64,000 bases of DNA from Luidia sarsii (Eukaryota; Echinodermata; Asteroidea; Paxillosida; Luidiidae): NCBI GenBank assembly GCA_949987565.1, contig OX465101.1, forward strand, positions 24,478,543 to 24,542,542, written 5' to 3'. Shown here piece after piece: positions 28,101-43,312 of this stretch. The position numbers were made by a program, and so were the translations under genes. The first letter of the stretch is position 1. The number at the start of each line of letters is the position of its first letter. Under the pieces are notes generated by a model. It saw nothing but the letters and a program-made list of their open reading frames with translations, was not told the origin of the DNA and made no database searches.

Positions 28101-31100
28101 GGATAATGACTAGAAGGTAAAGACCGTCTGACACATACCCCTACATGTGTTTTGTTGACAGTCGCATTGCCGGTACACTTATCAAACCGATGGCATCAGG
28201 GTACATTTGCCTGGGCGTGTTTCGGTGCAGATTTCAGGTACCTTGCTAATTCTTTCGTGAATCGATTGACAAGGCCAAGGGCTACGATCTGAATATAGTT
28301 TAAGCTTCATGGGGTGAATATTAAAGGGCGATATTTAGGAGGAGGCATTACATGTGTCTTGCCCGAGATTCTTTGCAGTGTATTGTAAGCGCTTCACAAT
28401 ATACTTGGCTGTGCGCCTTCGCTCAAAGAACATGACTCTTTTGCCTTGAAATGATTCTTGGATTGAGTCTCAGATATCTTGTCTTTCGATTGGATCCTCT
28501 CGAGAGCATGTCAAGCTACAGATAGGTCAATTTTTCAGCTTCTGGAACGAAATAGTTTTGAGGATAATGACTAGAAGGTAAAGACCGTCTGACACATACC
28601 CCTACATGTGTTTTGTTGACAGTCGCATTGCCGGTACACTTATCAAACCGATGGCATCAGGGTACATTTGCCTGGGCGTGTTTCGGTGCAGATTTCAGGT
28701 ACCTTGCTAATTCTTTCGGAAATCGATTGACAAGGCCAAGGGCTACGATCTGAATATAGTTTAAGCTTCATGGGGTATATATTAAAGGGCGATATTTAGG
28801 AGGAGGCATTACATGTGTCTTGCCCGAGATTCTTTGCAGTGTATTGTAAGCGCGTCACAATATACTTGGATGTGCGCCTTCGCTCAAAGAACATGACTCT
28901 TTTGCCTTGAAATGATTCTTGGATTGAGTCTCAGATATCTTGTCTTTCGATTGGATCCTCTCGAGAGCATGTCAAGCTACAGATAGGTCAATTTTCAGCT
29001 TCTGGAACGAAATAGTTTTGAGGATAATGACTAGAAGGTAAAGACCGTCTGACACATACCCTTACATGTGTTTTGTTGACAGTCGCATTGCCGGTACACT
29101 TATCAAACCGATGGCATCAGGGTACATTTGCCTGGGCGTGTTTCGGTGCAGATTTCAGGTACCTTGCTAATTCTTTCGGAAATCGATTGACAAGGCCAAG
29201 GGCTACGATCTGAATATAGTTTAAGCTTCATGGGGTATATATTAAAGGGCGATATTTAGGAGGAGGCATTACATGTGTCTTGCCCGAGATTATTTGCAGT
29301 GTATTGTAAGCGCGTCACAATATACTTGGCTGTGCGCCTTCGCTCAAAGAACATGACTCTTTTGCCTTGAAATGATTCTTGGATTGAGTCTCAGATATCT
29401 TGTCTTTCGATTGGATCCTCTCGAGAGCATGTCAAGCTACAGATATGTCAATTTTCAGCTTCTGGAACGAAATAGTTTTGAGGATAATGACTAGAAGGTA
29501 AAGACCGTCTGACACATACCCCTACATGTGTTTTGTTGACAGTCGCATTGCCGGTACACTTATCAAACCGATGGCATCAGGGTACATTTGCCTGGGCGTG
29601 TTTCGGTGCAGATTTAAGGTACCTTGCTAATTCTTTCGGAAATCGATTGACAAGGCCAAGGGCTACGATCTGAATATAGTTTAAGCTTCATGGGGTGAAT
29701 ATTAAAGAGCGATATTTAGGAGGAGGCATTACATGTGTCTTGCCCGAGATTCTTTGCAGTGTATTGTAAGCGCTTCACAATATACTTGGATGTGCGCCTT
29801 CGCTCAAAGAACATGACTCTTTTGCCTTGAAATGATTCTTGGATTGAGTCTCAGATATCTTGTCTTTCGATTGGATCCTCTCGAGAGCATGTCAAGCTAC
29901 AGATAGGTCAATTTTCAGCTTCTGGAATGAAATAGTTTTGAGGATAATGACTAGAAGGTAAAGACCGTCTGACACATACCCTTACATGTCTTTTGTTGAC
30001 TGTCGCATTGCCGGTACACTTATCAAACCGATGGCATCAGGGTACATTTGCCTGCGCGTATTTCACTGCAGATTTCAGGTACCTTGCTAATTCTTTCGTG
30101 AATCGATTGACAAGGTCAAGGGCTACGATCTGAATATAGTTTAAGCTTCATGGGGTGAATATTAAAGGGCGATATTTAGGAGGAGGCATTACATGTGTCT
30201 TGCCCGAGATTCTTTGCAGTGTATTGTAAGCGCGTCACAATATACTTGGCTGTGCGCCTTCGCTCAAAGAACATGACTTTTTTGCCTTGAAATGATTCTT
30301 GGATTGAGTCTCAGATATCTTGTCTTTCGATTGGATCCTCTCGAGAGCATGTCAAGCTACAGATAGGTCAATTTTTCAGCTTCTGGAACGAAATAGTTTT
30401 GAGGATAATGACTAGAAGGTAAAGACCGTCTGACACATACCCCTACATGTGTTTTGTTGACAGTCGCATTGCCGGTACACTTATCAAACCGATGGCATCA
30501 GGGTACATTTGCCTGGGCGTGTTTCGGTGCAGATTTCAGGTACCTTGCTAAATCTTTCGGAAATCGATTGACAAGGCCAAGGGCTACGATCTGAATATAG
30601 TTTAAGCTTCATGGGGTGAATATTAAAGGGCGATATTTAGGAGGAGGCATTACATGTGTCTTGCCCGAGATTCTTTGCAGTGTATTGTAAGCGCGTCACA
30701 ATATACTTGGATGTGCACCTTCGCTCAAAGAACATGACTCTTTTGCCTTGAAATGATTCTTGGATTGAGTCTCAGATATCTTGTCTTTTGATTGGATCCT
30801 CTCGAGAGCATGTCAAGCTACAGATAGGTCAATTTTTCAGCTTCTGGAACGAAATAGTTTTGAGGATAATGACTAGAAGGTAAAGACCGTCTGACACATA
30901 CCCCTACATGTGTTTTGTTGACAGTCGCATTGCCGGTACACTTATCAAACCGATGGCATCAGGGTACATTTGCCTGGGCGTGTTTCGGTGCAGATTTCAG
31001 GTACCTTGCTAATTCTTTCGTGAATCGATTGACAAGGCCAAGGGCTACGATCTGAATATAGTTTAAGCTTCATGGGGTGAATATTAAAGGGCGATATTTA

Positions 31101-31340
31101 GGAGGAGGCATTACATGTGTCTTGCCCGAGATTATTTGCAGTGTATTGTAAGCGCGTCACAATATACTTGGCTGTGCGCCTTCGCTCAAAGAACATGACT
31201 CTTTTGCCTTGAAATGATTCTTGGATTGAGTCTCAGATATCTTGTCTTTCGATTGGATCCTCTCGAGAGCATGTCAAGCTACAGATATGTCAATTTTCAG
31301 CTTCTGGAACGAAATAGTTTTGAGGATAATGACTAGAAGG
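22132..31340 (+). repeat. HOR block 4: 7-monomer unit, about three copies
   Basis: Units start at 22132, 25355 and 28579, spaced 3223 and 3224 bp. Shared markers at that spacing include two successive GGGGTATATATT monomers, GATTTAAGGTACC (23165, 26388, 29611) and GCACCTTCGCTC (24268, 27492, 30717). The first six monomers correspond in all three. The seventh differs: a CATTTCCGG monomer in the first copy and a GGGCGTGTTTCGG monomer in the second, so one slot of the HOR was exchanged. Confidence 0.85.
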
Positions 31341-34300
31341 TAAAGACCGTCTGACACATACCCCTACATGTGTTTTGTTGACAGTCGCATTGCCGGTACA
31401 CTTATCAAACCGATGGCATCATTGTACATTTGCCTGGGCGTGTTTCGGTGCAGATTTCAGGTACCTTGCTAATTCCTTCGTGAATCGATTGACAAGGCCA
31501 AGGGCTACGATCTGAATATAGTTTAAGCTTCATGGGGTGAATATTAAAGGGCGATATTTAGGAGGAGGCATTACATGTGTCTTGCCCGTGATTCTTTGCA
31601 GTGTATTGTAAGCGCGTCACAATATACTTGGCTGTGCGCCTTCGCTCAAAGAACATGACTCTTTTGCCTTGAAATGATTCTTGGATTGAGTCTCAGATAT
31701 CTTGTCTTTCGATTGGATCCTCTCGAGAGCATGTCAAGCTACAGATAGGTCAATTTTCAGCTTCTGGAACGAAATAGTTTTGAGGATAATGACTAGAAGG
31801 TAAAGACCGTCTGACACACACCCTTACATGTGTTTTGTTGACAGTCGCATTGCCGGTACACTTATCAAACCGATGGCATCAGGGTACATTTGCCTGGGCG
31901 TGTTTCGGTGCAGATTTCAGGTACCTTGCTAATTCTTTCGGAAATCGATTGACAATGCCAAGGGCTATAAATTGAACATAGTTTAAGCTTCATGGGATGA
32001 ATATTAAAGGGCGATATTTAGGAGGAGGCATTACATGTGTCTTGCCCGAGATTCTTTGCAGTGTATTGTAAGCGCGTCACAATATACTTGGCTATGCGCC
32101 TTCGCTCAAAGAACATGACTCTTTTGCCTTGAAATGATTCTTGGATTGAGTCTCAGATATCTTGTCTTTCGATTGGATCGTCTCGAGAGCATGTCAAGCT
32201 ACAGATAGGTCAATTTTCAGCTTCTGGAACGAAATAGTTTTGAGGATAATGACTAGAAGGTAAAGACCGTCTGACACATACCCCTACATGTGTTTTGTTG
32301 ACTGTCGCATTGCCGGTACACTTATCAAACCGATGGCATCAGGGTACATTTTCCTGCGCGTATTTCACTGCAGATTTCAGGTACCTTGCTAATTCTTTCG
32401 TGAATCGATTGACAAGGCCAAGGGCTACGATCTGAATATAGTTTAAGCTTCATAGGGTGAATATTAAAGGGCGATATTTAGGAGGAGGCATTACATGTGT
32501 CTTGCCCGAGATTATTTGCAGTGTATTGTAAGCGCGTCACAATATACTTGGCTGTGCGCCTTCGCTCAAAGAGCATGACTCTTTTGCCTTGAAATGATTC
32601 TTGGATTGAGTCTCAGATATCTTGTCTTTCGATTGGATCCTCTCGAGAGCATGTCAAGCTACAGATAGGTCAATTTTCAGCTTCTGGAACGAAATAGTTT
32701 TGAGGATAATGACTAGAAGGTAAAGACCGTCAGACACATACCCCTACATGTGTTTTGTTGACAGTCGCATTGCCGGACGGGTACACTTATCAAACCGATG
32801 GCATCAGGGTACATTTGCCTGGGCGTGTTTCGGTGCAGATTTCAGGTACCTTGCTAATTCTTTCGGAAATCGATTGACAAGGCCAAGGGCTACGATCTGA
32901 ATATAGTTTAAGCGTCATGGGGTGAATATTAAAGGGCGATATTTAGGAGGAGGCATTACATGTGTCTTGCCCGAGATTCTTTGCAGTGTATTGTAAGCGC
33001 GTCACAATATACTTGGCTGTGCGCCTTCGCTCAAAGAACATGACTCTTTTGCCTTGAAATGATTCTTGGATTGAGTCTCAGATATCTTGTCTTTCGATTG
33101 GATCCTCTCGAGAGCATGTCAAGCTACAGATAGGTCAATTTTCAGCTTCTGGAACGAAATAGTTTTGAGGATAATGACTAGAAGGTAAAAACCGTCTGAC
33201 ACATACCCCTACATGTGTTTTGTTGACTGTCGCATTTCCGGTACACTTATCAAACCGATGGCATCAGGGTACATTTGCCTGCGCGTATTTCACTGCAGAT
33301 TTCAGGTACCTTGCTAATTCCTTCGTGAATCGATTGACAAGGCCAAGGGCTACGATCTGAATATAGTTTAAGCTTCATGGGGTGAATATTAAAGGGCGAT
33401 ATTTAGGAGGAGGCATTACATGTGTCTTGCCCGAGATTCTTTGCAGTGTATTGTAAGCGCGTCACAATATACTTGGCTGTGCGCCTTCGCTCAAAGAACA
33501 TGACTCTTTTGCCTTGAAATGATTCTTGGATTGAGTCTCAGATAACTTGTCTTTCGATTGGATCCTCTCGAGAGCATGTCAAGCTACAGATAGGTCAATT
33601 TTCAGCTTCTGGAACGAAATAGTTTTGAGGATAATGACTAGAAGGTAAAAACCGTCTGACACATACCCCTACATGTGTTTTGTTGACTGTCGCATTGCCG
33701 GTACACTTATCAAACCGATGGCATCAGGGTACATTTGCCTGCGCGTATTTCACTGCAGATTTCAGGTACCTTGCTAATTCCTTCGTGAATCGATTGACAA
33801 GGCCAAGGGCTACGATCTGAATATAGTTTAAGCTTCATGGGGTGAATATTAAAGGGCGATATTTAGGAGGAGGCATTACATGTGTCTTGCCCGAGATTCT
33901 TTGTAGTGTATTGTAAGCGCGTCACAATATACTTGGCTGTGCGCCTTCGCTCAAAGAACATGACTCTTTTGCCTTGAAATGATTCTTGGATTGAGTCTCA
34001 GATAACTTGTCTTTCGATTGGATCCTCTCGAGAGCATGTCAAGCTACAGATAGGTCAATTTTCAGCTTCTGGAACGAAATAGTTTTGAGGATAATGACTA
34101 GAAGGTAAAAACCGTCTGACACATACCCCTACATGTGTTTTGTTGACTGTCGCATTGCCGGTACACTTATCAAACCGATGGCATCAGGGTACATTTGCCT
34201 GCGCGTATTTCACTGCAGATTTCAGGTACCTTGCTAATTCCTTCGTGAATCGATTGACAAGGCCAAGGGCTACGATCTGAATATAGTTTAAGCTTCATGG

Positions 34301-37300
34301 GGTGAATATTAAAGGGCGATATTTAGGAGGAGGCATTACATGTGTCTTGCCCAAGATTCTTTGCAGTGTATTGTAAGCGCGTCACAATATACTTGGCTGT
34401 GCGCCTTCGCTCAAAGAACATGACTTTTTTGCCTTGAAATGATTCTTGGATTGAGTCTCAGATATCTTGTCTTTCGATTGGATCCTCTCGAGAGCATGTC
34501 AAGCTACAGATAGGTCAATTTTTCAGCTTCTGGAACGAAATAGTTTTGAGGATAATGACTAGAAGGTAAAGACCGTCTGACACATACCCCTACATGTGTT
34601 TTGTTGACAGTCGCATTGCCGGTACACTTATCAAACCGATGGCATCAGGGTACATTTGCCTGGGCGTGTTTCGGTGCAGATTTCAGGTACCTTGCTAAAT
34701 CTTTCGGAAATCGATTGACAAGGCCAAGGGCTACGATCTGAATATAGTTTAAGCTTCATGGGGTGAATATTAAAGGGCGATATTTAGGAGGAGGCATTAC
34801 ATGTGTCTTGCCCGAGATTCTTTGCAGTGTATTGTAAGCGCGTCACAATATACTTGGATGTGCACCTTCGCTCAAAGAACATGACTCTTTTGCCTTGAAA
34901 TGATTCTTGGATTGAGTCTCAGATATCTTGTCTTTTGATTGGATCCTCTCGAGAGCATGTCAAGCTACAGATAGGTCAATTTTTCAGCTTCTGGAACGAA
35001 ATAGTTTTGAGGATAATGACTAGAAGGTAAAGACCGTCTGACACATACCCCTACATGTGTTTTGTTGACAGTCGCATTGCCGGTACACTTATCAAACCGA
35101 TGGCATCAGGGTACATTTGCCTGGGCGTGTTTCGGTGCAGATTTCAGGTACCTTGCTAATTCTTTCGTGAATCGATTGACAAGGCCAAGGGCTACGATCT
35201 GAATATAGTTTAAGCTTCATGGGGTGAATATTAAAGGGCGATATTTAGGAGGAGGCATTACATGTGTCTTGCCCGAGATTATTTGCAGTGTATTGTAAGC
35301 GCGTCACAATATACTTGGCTGTGCGCCTTCGCTCAAAGAACATGACTCTTTTGCCTTGAAATGATTCTTGGATTGAGTCTCAGATATCTTGTCTTTCGAT
35401 TGGATCCTCTCGAGAGCATGTCAAGCTACAGATATGTCAATTTTCAGCTTCTGGAACGAAATAGTTTTGAGGATAATGACTAGAAGGTAAAGACCGTCTG
35501 ACACATACCCCTACATGTGTTTTGTTGACAGTCGCATTGCCGGTACACTTATCAAACCGATGGCATCATTGTACATTTGCCTGGGCGTGTTCCGGTGCAG
35601 ATTTCAGGTACCTTGCTAATTCCTTCGTGAATCGATTGACAAGGCCAAGGGCTACGATCTGAATATAGTTTAAGCTTCATGGGGTGAATATTAAAGGGCG
35701 ATATTTAGGAGGAGGCATTACATGTGTCTTGCCCGTGATTCTTTGCAGTGTATTGTAAGCGCGTCACAATATACTTGGCTGTGCGCCTTCGCTCAAAGAA
35801 CATGACTCTTTTGCCTTGAAATGATTCTTGGATTGAGTCTCAGATATCTTGTCTTTCGATTGGATCCTCTCGAGAGCATGTCAAGCTACAGATAGGTCAA
35901 TTTTCAGCTTCTGGAACGAAATAGTTTTGAGGATAATGACTAGAAGGTAAAGACCGTCTGACACACACCCTTACATGTGTTTTGTTGACAGTCGCATTGC
36001 CGGTACACTTATCAAACCGATGGCATCAGGGTACATTTGCCTGGGCGTGTTTCGGTGCAGATTTCAGGTACCTTGCTAATTCTTTCGGAAATCGATTGAC
36101 AATGCCAAGGGCTATAAATTGAACATAGTTTAAGCTTCATGGGATGAATATTAAAGGGCGATATTTAGGAGGAGGCATTACATGTGTCTTGCCCGAGATT
36201 CTTTGCAGTGTATTGTAAGCGCGTCACAATATACTTGGCTATGCGCCTTCGCTCAAAGAACATGACTCTTTTGCCTTGAAATGATTCTTGGATTGAGTCT
36301 CAGATATCTTGTCTTTCGATTGGATCGTCTCGAGAGCATGTCAAGCTACAGATAGGTCAATTTTCAGCTTCTGGAACGAAATAGTTTTGAGGATAATGAC
36401 TAGAAGGTAAAGACCGTCTGACACATACCCCTACATGTGTTTTGTTGACTGTCGCATTGCCGGTACACTTATCAAACCGATGGCATCAGGGTACATTTTC
36501 CTGCGCGTATTTCACTGCAGATTTCAGGTACCTTGCTAATTCTTTCGTGAATCGATTGACAAGGCCAAGGGCTACGATCTGAATATAGTTTAAGCTTCAT
36601 AGGGTGAATATTAAAGGGCGATATTTAGGAGGAGGCATTACATGTGTCTTGCCCGAGATTATTTGCAGTGTATTGTAAGCGCGTCACAATATACTTGGCT
36701 GTGCGCCTTCGCTCAAAGAGCATGACTCTTTTGCCTTGAAATGATTCTTGGATTGAGTCTCAGATATCTTGTCTTTCGATTGGATCCTCTCGAGAGCATG
36801 TCAAGCTACAGATAGGTCAATTTTCAGCTTCTGGAACGAAATAGTTTTGAGGATAATGACTAGAAGGTAAAGACCGTCAGACACATACCCCTACATGTGT
36901 TTTGTTGACAGTCGCATTGCCGGACGGGTACACTTATCAAACCGATGGCATCAGGGTACATTTGCCTGGGCGTGTTTCGGTGCAGATTTCAGGTACCTTG
37001 CTAATTCTTTCGGAAATCGATTGACAAGGCCAAGGGCTACGATCTGAATATAGTTTAAGCGTCATGGGGTGAATATTAAAGGGCGATATTTAGGAGGAGG
37101 CATTACATGTGTCTTGCCCGAGATTCTTTGCAGTGTATTGTAAGCGCGTCACAATATACTTGGCTGTGCGCCTTCGCTCAAAGAACATGACTCTTTTGCC
37201 TTGAAATGATTCTTGGATTGAGTCTCAGATATCTTGTCTTTCGATTGGATCCTCTCGAGAGCATGTCAAGCTACAGATAGGTCAATTTTCAGCTTCTGGA

Positions 37301-38712
37301 ACGAAATAGTTTTGAGGATAATGACTAGAAGGTAAAAACCGTCTGACACATACCCCTACATGTGTTTTGTTGACTGTCGCATTTCCGGTACACTTATCAA
37401 ACCGATGGCATCAGGGTACATTTGCCTGCGCGTATTTCACTGCAGATTTCAGGTACCTTGCTAATTCCTTCGTGAATCGATTGACAAGGCCAAGGGCTAC
37501 GATCTGAATATAGTTTAAGCTTCATGGGGTGAATATTAAAGGGCGATATTTAGGAGGAGGCATTACATGTGTCTTGCCCGAGATTCTTTGCAGTGTATTG
37601 TAAGCGCGTCACAATATACTTGGCTGTGCGCCTTCGCTCAAAGAACATGACTCTTTTGCCTTGAAATGATTCTTGGATTGAGTCTCAGATAACTTGTCTT
37701 TCGATTGGATCCTCTCGAGAGCATGTCAAGCTACAGATAGGTCAATTTTCAGCTTCTGGAACGAAATAGTTTTGAGGATAATGACTAGAAGGTAAAAACC
37801 GTCTGACACATACCCCTACATGTGTTTTGTTGACTGTCGCATTGCCGGTACACTTATCAAACCGATGGCATCAGGGTACATTTGCCTGCGCGTATTTCAC
37901 TGCAGATTTCAGGTACCTTGCTAATTCCTTCGTGAATCGATTGACAAGGCCAAGGGCTACGATCTGAATATAGTTTAAGCTTCATGGGGTGAATATTAAA
38001 GGGCGATATTTAGGAGGAGGCATTACATGTGTCTTGCCCGAGATTCTTTGTAGTGTATTGTAAGCGCGTCACAATATACTTGGCTGTGCGCCTTCGCTCA
38101 AAGAACATGACTCTTTTGCCTTGAAATGATTCTTGGATTGAGTCTCAGATAACTTGTCTTTCGATTGGATCCTCTCGAGAGCATGTCAAGCTACAGATAG
38201 GTCAATTTTCAGCTTCTGGAACGAAATAGTTTTGAGGATAATGACTAGAAGGTAAAAACCGTCTGACACATACCCCTACATGTGTTTTGTTGACTGTCGC
38301 ATTGCCGGTACACTTATCAAACCGATGGCATCAGGGTACATTTGCCTGCGCGTATTTCACTGCAGATTTCAGGTACCTTGCTAATTCCTTCGTGAATCGA
38401 TTGACAAGGCCAAGGGCTACGATCTGAATATAGTTTAAGCTTCATGGGGTGAATATTAAAGGGCGATATTTAGGAGGAGGCATTACATGTGTCTTGCCCA
38501 AGATTCTTTGCAGTGTATTGTAAGCGCGTCACAATATACTTGGCTGTGCGCCTTCGCTCAAAGAACATGACTCTTTTGCCTTGAAATGATTCTTGGATTG
38601 AGTCTCAGATATCTTGTCTTTCGATTGGATCCTCTCGAGAGCATGTCAAGCTACAGATAGGTCAATTTTCAGCTTCTGGAACGAAATAGTTTTGAGGATA
38701 ATGACTAGAAGG
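30420..38712 (+). repeat. HOR block 5: 9-monomer unit in two copies
   Basis: Units 30420-34566 and 34567-38712 are 4147 and 4146 bp. Markers repeated at this distance are GCTAAATCTTTCGG, GCATCATTGTACATT, GGGCTATAAATTGAACATAG, GGATCGTCTCGAG and AAGAGCATGACTC. Each unit includes a 465-bp GACGG monomer like those of block 1. The first monomers of the unit overlap with block 4 in type, so the two blocks interlock. Confidence 0.88.
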
Positions 38713-41700
38713 TAAAGACCGTCTGACACATACCCCTACATGTGTTTTGTTGACAGTCGCATTGCCGGTACACTTATCAAACCGATGGCATCAGGGTACA
38801 TTTGCCTGCGCGTATTTCACTGCAGATTTCAGGTACCTTGCTAATTCTTTCGTGAATCGATTGACAAGGCCAAGGGCTACGATCTGAATATAGTTTAAGC
38901 TTCATGGGGTGATTATTAAAGGGCGATATTTAGGAGGAGGCATTACATGTGTCTTGCCCGAGATTCTTTGCAGTGTATTGTAAGCGCGTCACAATATACT
39001 TGGCTGTGCGCCTTCGCTCAAAGAACATGACTCTTTTGCCTTGAAATGATTCTTGGATTGAGTCTCAGATATCTTGTCTTTCGATTGGATCCTCTCGAGA
39101 GCATGTCAAGCTACAGATAGGTCAATTTTCAGCTTCTGGAACGAAATAGTTTTGAGGATAATGACTAGAAGGTAAAGACCGTCTGACACATACCCCTACA
39201 TGTGTTTTGTTGACAGTCGCATTGCCGGTACACTTATCAAACCGATGGCATCAGGGTACATTTGCCTGCGCGTATTTCACTGCAGATTTCAGGTACCTTG
39301 CTAATTCCTTCGTGAATCGATTGACAAGGCCAAGGGCTACGATCTGAATATAGTTTAAGCTTCATGGGGTGAATATTAAAGGGCGATATTTAGGAGGAGG
39401 CATTACATGTGTCTTGCCCGAGATTCTTTGCAGTGTATTGTAAGCGCGTCACAATATACTTGGCTGTGCGCCTTCGCTCAAAGAACATGACTCTTTTGCC
39501 TTGAAATGATTCTTGGATTGAGTCTCAGATAACTTGTCTTTCGATTGGATCCTCTCGAGAGCATGTCAAGCTACAGATAGGTCAATTTTCAGCTTCTGGA
39601 ACGAAATAGTTTTGAGGATAATGACTAGAAGGTAAAAACCGTCTGACACATACCCCTACATGTGTTTTGTTGACTGTCGCATTGCCGGTACAATTATCAA
39701 ACCGATGGCATCAGGGTACATTTGCCTGCGCGTATTTCACTGCAGATTTCAGGTACCTTGCTAATTCCTTCGTGAATCGATTGACAAGGCCAAGGGCTAC
39801 GATCTGAATATAGTTTAAGCTTCATGGGGTGAATATTAAAGGGCGATATTTAGGAGGAGGCATTACATGTGTCTTGCCCAAGATTCTTTGCAGTGTATTG
39901 TAAGCGCGTCACAATATACTTGGCTGTGCGCCTTCGCTCAAAGAACATGACTCTTTTGCCTTGAAATGATTCTTGGATTGAGTCTCAGATATCTTGTCTT
40001 TCGATTGGATCCTCTCGAGAGCATGTCAAGCTACAGATAGGTCAATTTTCAGCTTCTGGAACGAAATAGTTTTGAGGATAATGACTAGAAGGTAAAGACC
40101 GTCTGACACATACCCCTACATGTGTTTTGTTGACAGTCGCATTGCCGGTACACTTATCAAACCGATGGCATCAGGGTACATTTGCCTGCGCGTATTTCAC
40201 TGCAGATTTCAGGTACCTTGCTAATTCTTTCGTGAATCGATTGACAAGGCCAAGGGCTACGATCTGAATATAGTTTAAGCTTCATGGGGTGATTATTAAA
40301 GGGCGATATTTAGGAGGAGGCATTACATGTGTCTTGCCCGAGATTCTTTGCAGTGTATTGTAAGCGCGTCACAATATACTTGGCTGTGCGCCTTCGCTCA
40401 AAGAACATGACTCTTTTGCCTTGAAATGATTCTTGGATTGAGTCTCAGATATCTTGTCTTTCGATTGGATCCTCTCGAGAGCATGTCAAGCTACAGATAG
40501 GTCAATTTTCAGCTTCTGGAACGAAATAGTTTTGAGGATAATGACTAGAAGGTAAAGACCGTCTGACACATACCCCTACATGTGTTTTGTTGACAGTCGC
40601 ATTGCCGGTACACGTATCAAACCGATGGCATCAGGGTACATTTGCCTGCGCGTATTTCACTGCAGATTTCAGGTACCTTGCTAATTCCTTCGTGAATCGA
40701 TTGACAAGGCCAAGGGCTACGATCTGAATATAGTTTAAGCTTCATGGGGTGAATATTAAAGGGCGATATTTAGGAGGAGGCATTACATGTGTCTTGCCCA
40801 AGATTCTTTGCAGTGTATTGTAAGCGCGTCACAATATACTTGGCTGTGCGCCTTCGCTCAAAGAACATGACTCTTTTGCCTTGAAATGATTCTTGGATTG
40901 AGTCTCAGATATCTTGTCTTTCGATTGGATCCTCTCGAGAGCATGTCAAGCTACAGATAGGTCAATTTTCAGCTTCTGGAACGAAATAGTTTTGAGGATA
41001 ATGACTAGAAGGTAAAGACCGTCTGACACATACCCCTACATGTGTTTTGTTGACAGTCGCATTGCCGGTACACTTATCAAACCGATGGCATCAGGGTACA
41101 TTTGCCTGCGCGTATTTCACTGCAGATTTCAGGTACCTTGCTAATTCTTTCGTGAATCGATTGACAAGGCCAAGGGCTACGATCTGAATATAGTTTAAGC
41201 TTCATGGGGTGATTATTAAAGGGCGATATTTAGGAGGAGGCATTACATGTGTCTTGCCCGAGATTCTTTGCAGTGTATTGTAAGCGCGTCACAATATACT
41301 TGGCTGTGCGCCTTCGCTCAAAGAACATGACTCTTTTGCCTTGAAATGATTCTTGGATTGAGTCTCAGATATCTTGTCTTTCGATTGGATCCTCTCGAGA
41401 GCATGTCAAGCTACAGATAGGTCAATTTTCAGCTTCTGGAACGAAATAGTTTTGAGGATAATGACTAGAAGGTAAAGACCGTCTGACACATACCCCTACA
41501 TGTGTTTTGTTGACAGTCGCATTGCCGGTACACGTATCAAACCGATGGCATCAGGGTACATTTGCCTGCGCGTATTTCACTGCAGATTTCAGGTACCTTG
41601 CTAATTCCTTCGTGAATCGATTGACAAGGCCAAGGGCTACGATCTGAATATAGTTTAAGCTTCATGGGGTGAATATTAAAGGGCGATATTTAGGAGGAGG

Positions 41701-43312
41701 CATTACATGTGTCTTGCCCGAGATTCTTTGCAGTGTATTGTAAGCGCGTCACAATATACTTGGCTGTGCGCCTTCGCTCAAAGAACATGACTCTTTTGCC
41801 TTGAAATGATTCTTGGATTGAGTCTCAGATATCTTGTCTTTCGATTGGATCCTCTCGAGAGCATGTCAAGCTACAGATAGGTCAATTTTCAGCTTCTGGA
41901 ACGAAATAGTTTTGAGGATAATGACTAGAAGGTAAAAACCGTCTGACACATACCCCTACATGTGTTTTATTGACTGTCGCATTGCCGGTACACTTATCAA
42001 ACCGATGGCATCAGGGTACATTTGCCTGCGCGTATTTCACTGCAGATTTCAGGTATTTTGCTAATTCCTTCGTGAATCGATTGACAAGGCCAAGGGCTAC
42101 GATCTGAATATAGTTTAAGCTTCATGGGGTGAATATTAAAGGGCGATATTTAGGAGGAGGCATTACATGTGTCTTGCCCGAGATTCTTTGCAGTGTATTG
42201 TAAGCGCGTCACAATATACTTGGCTGTGCGCCTTCGCTCAAAGAACATGACTCTTTTGCCTTGAAATGATTCTTGGATTGAGTCTCAGATATCTTGTCTT
42301 TCGATTGGATCCTCTCGAGAGCATGTCAAGCTACAGATAGGTCAATTTTCAGCTTCTGGAACGAAATAGTTTTGAGGATAATGACTAGAAGGTAAAAACC
42401 GTCTGACACATACCCCTACATGTGTTTTGTTGACTGTCGCATTGCCGGTACACTTATCAAACCGATGGCATCAGGGTACATTTGCCTGTGCGTATTTCAC
42501 TGCAGATTTCAGGTACCTTGCTAATTCCTTCGTGAATCGATTGACAAGGCCAAGGGCTACGATCTGAATATAGTTTAAGCTTCATGGGGTGAATATTAAA
42601 GGGCGATAATTAGGAGGAGGCATTACATGTGTCTTGCCCAAGATTCTTTGCAGTGTATTGTAAGCGCGTCACAATATACTTGGCTGTGCGCCTTCGCTCA
42701 AAGAACATGACTCTTTTGCCTTGAAATGATTCTTGGATTGAGTCTCAGATATCTTGTCTTTCGATTGGATCCTCTCGAGAGCATGTCAAGCTACAGATAG
42801 GTCAATTTTCAGCTTCTGGAACGAAATAGTTTTGAGGATAATGACTAGAAGGTAAAGACCGTCTGACACATACCCCTACATGTGTTTTGTTGACAGTCGC
42901 ATTGCCGGTACACTTATCAAACCGATGGCATCAGGGTACATTTGCCTGCGCGTATTTCACTGCAGATTTCAGGTACCTTGCTAATTCTTTCGTGAATCGA
43001 TTGACAAGGCCAAGGGCTACGATCTGAATATAGTTTAAGCTTCATGGGGTGAATATTAAAGGGCGATATTTAGGAGGAGGCATTACATGTGTCTTGCCCG
43101 AGATTCTTTGCAGTGTATTGTAAGCGCGTCACAATATACTTGGCTGTGCGCCTTCGCTCAAAGAACATGACTCTTTTGCCTTGAAATGATTCTTGGATTG
43201 AGTCTCAGATATCTTGTCTTTCGATTGGATCCTCTCGAGAGCATGTCAAGCTACAGATAGGTCAATTTTCAGCTTCTGGAACGAAATAGTTTTGAGGATA
43301 ATGACTAGAAGG
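38713..43312 (+). repeat. HOR block 6: short 3-mer and 2-mer units
   Basis: The private change GGTGATTATTAAAGG recurs at about 38909, 40289 and 41209, which gives spacings of 1380 bp (three monomers) and 920 bp (two monomers). ACACGTATCAAACC recurs at 40611 and 41531 (two monomers). TGTTTTATTGACTG recurs at about 41966 and 43346 (three monomers). This is the most homogeneous part of the array and has the shortest periods. Confidence 0.85.
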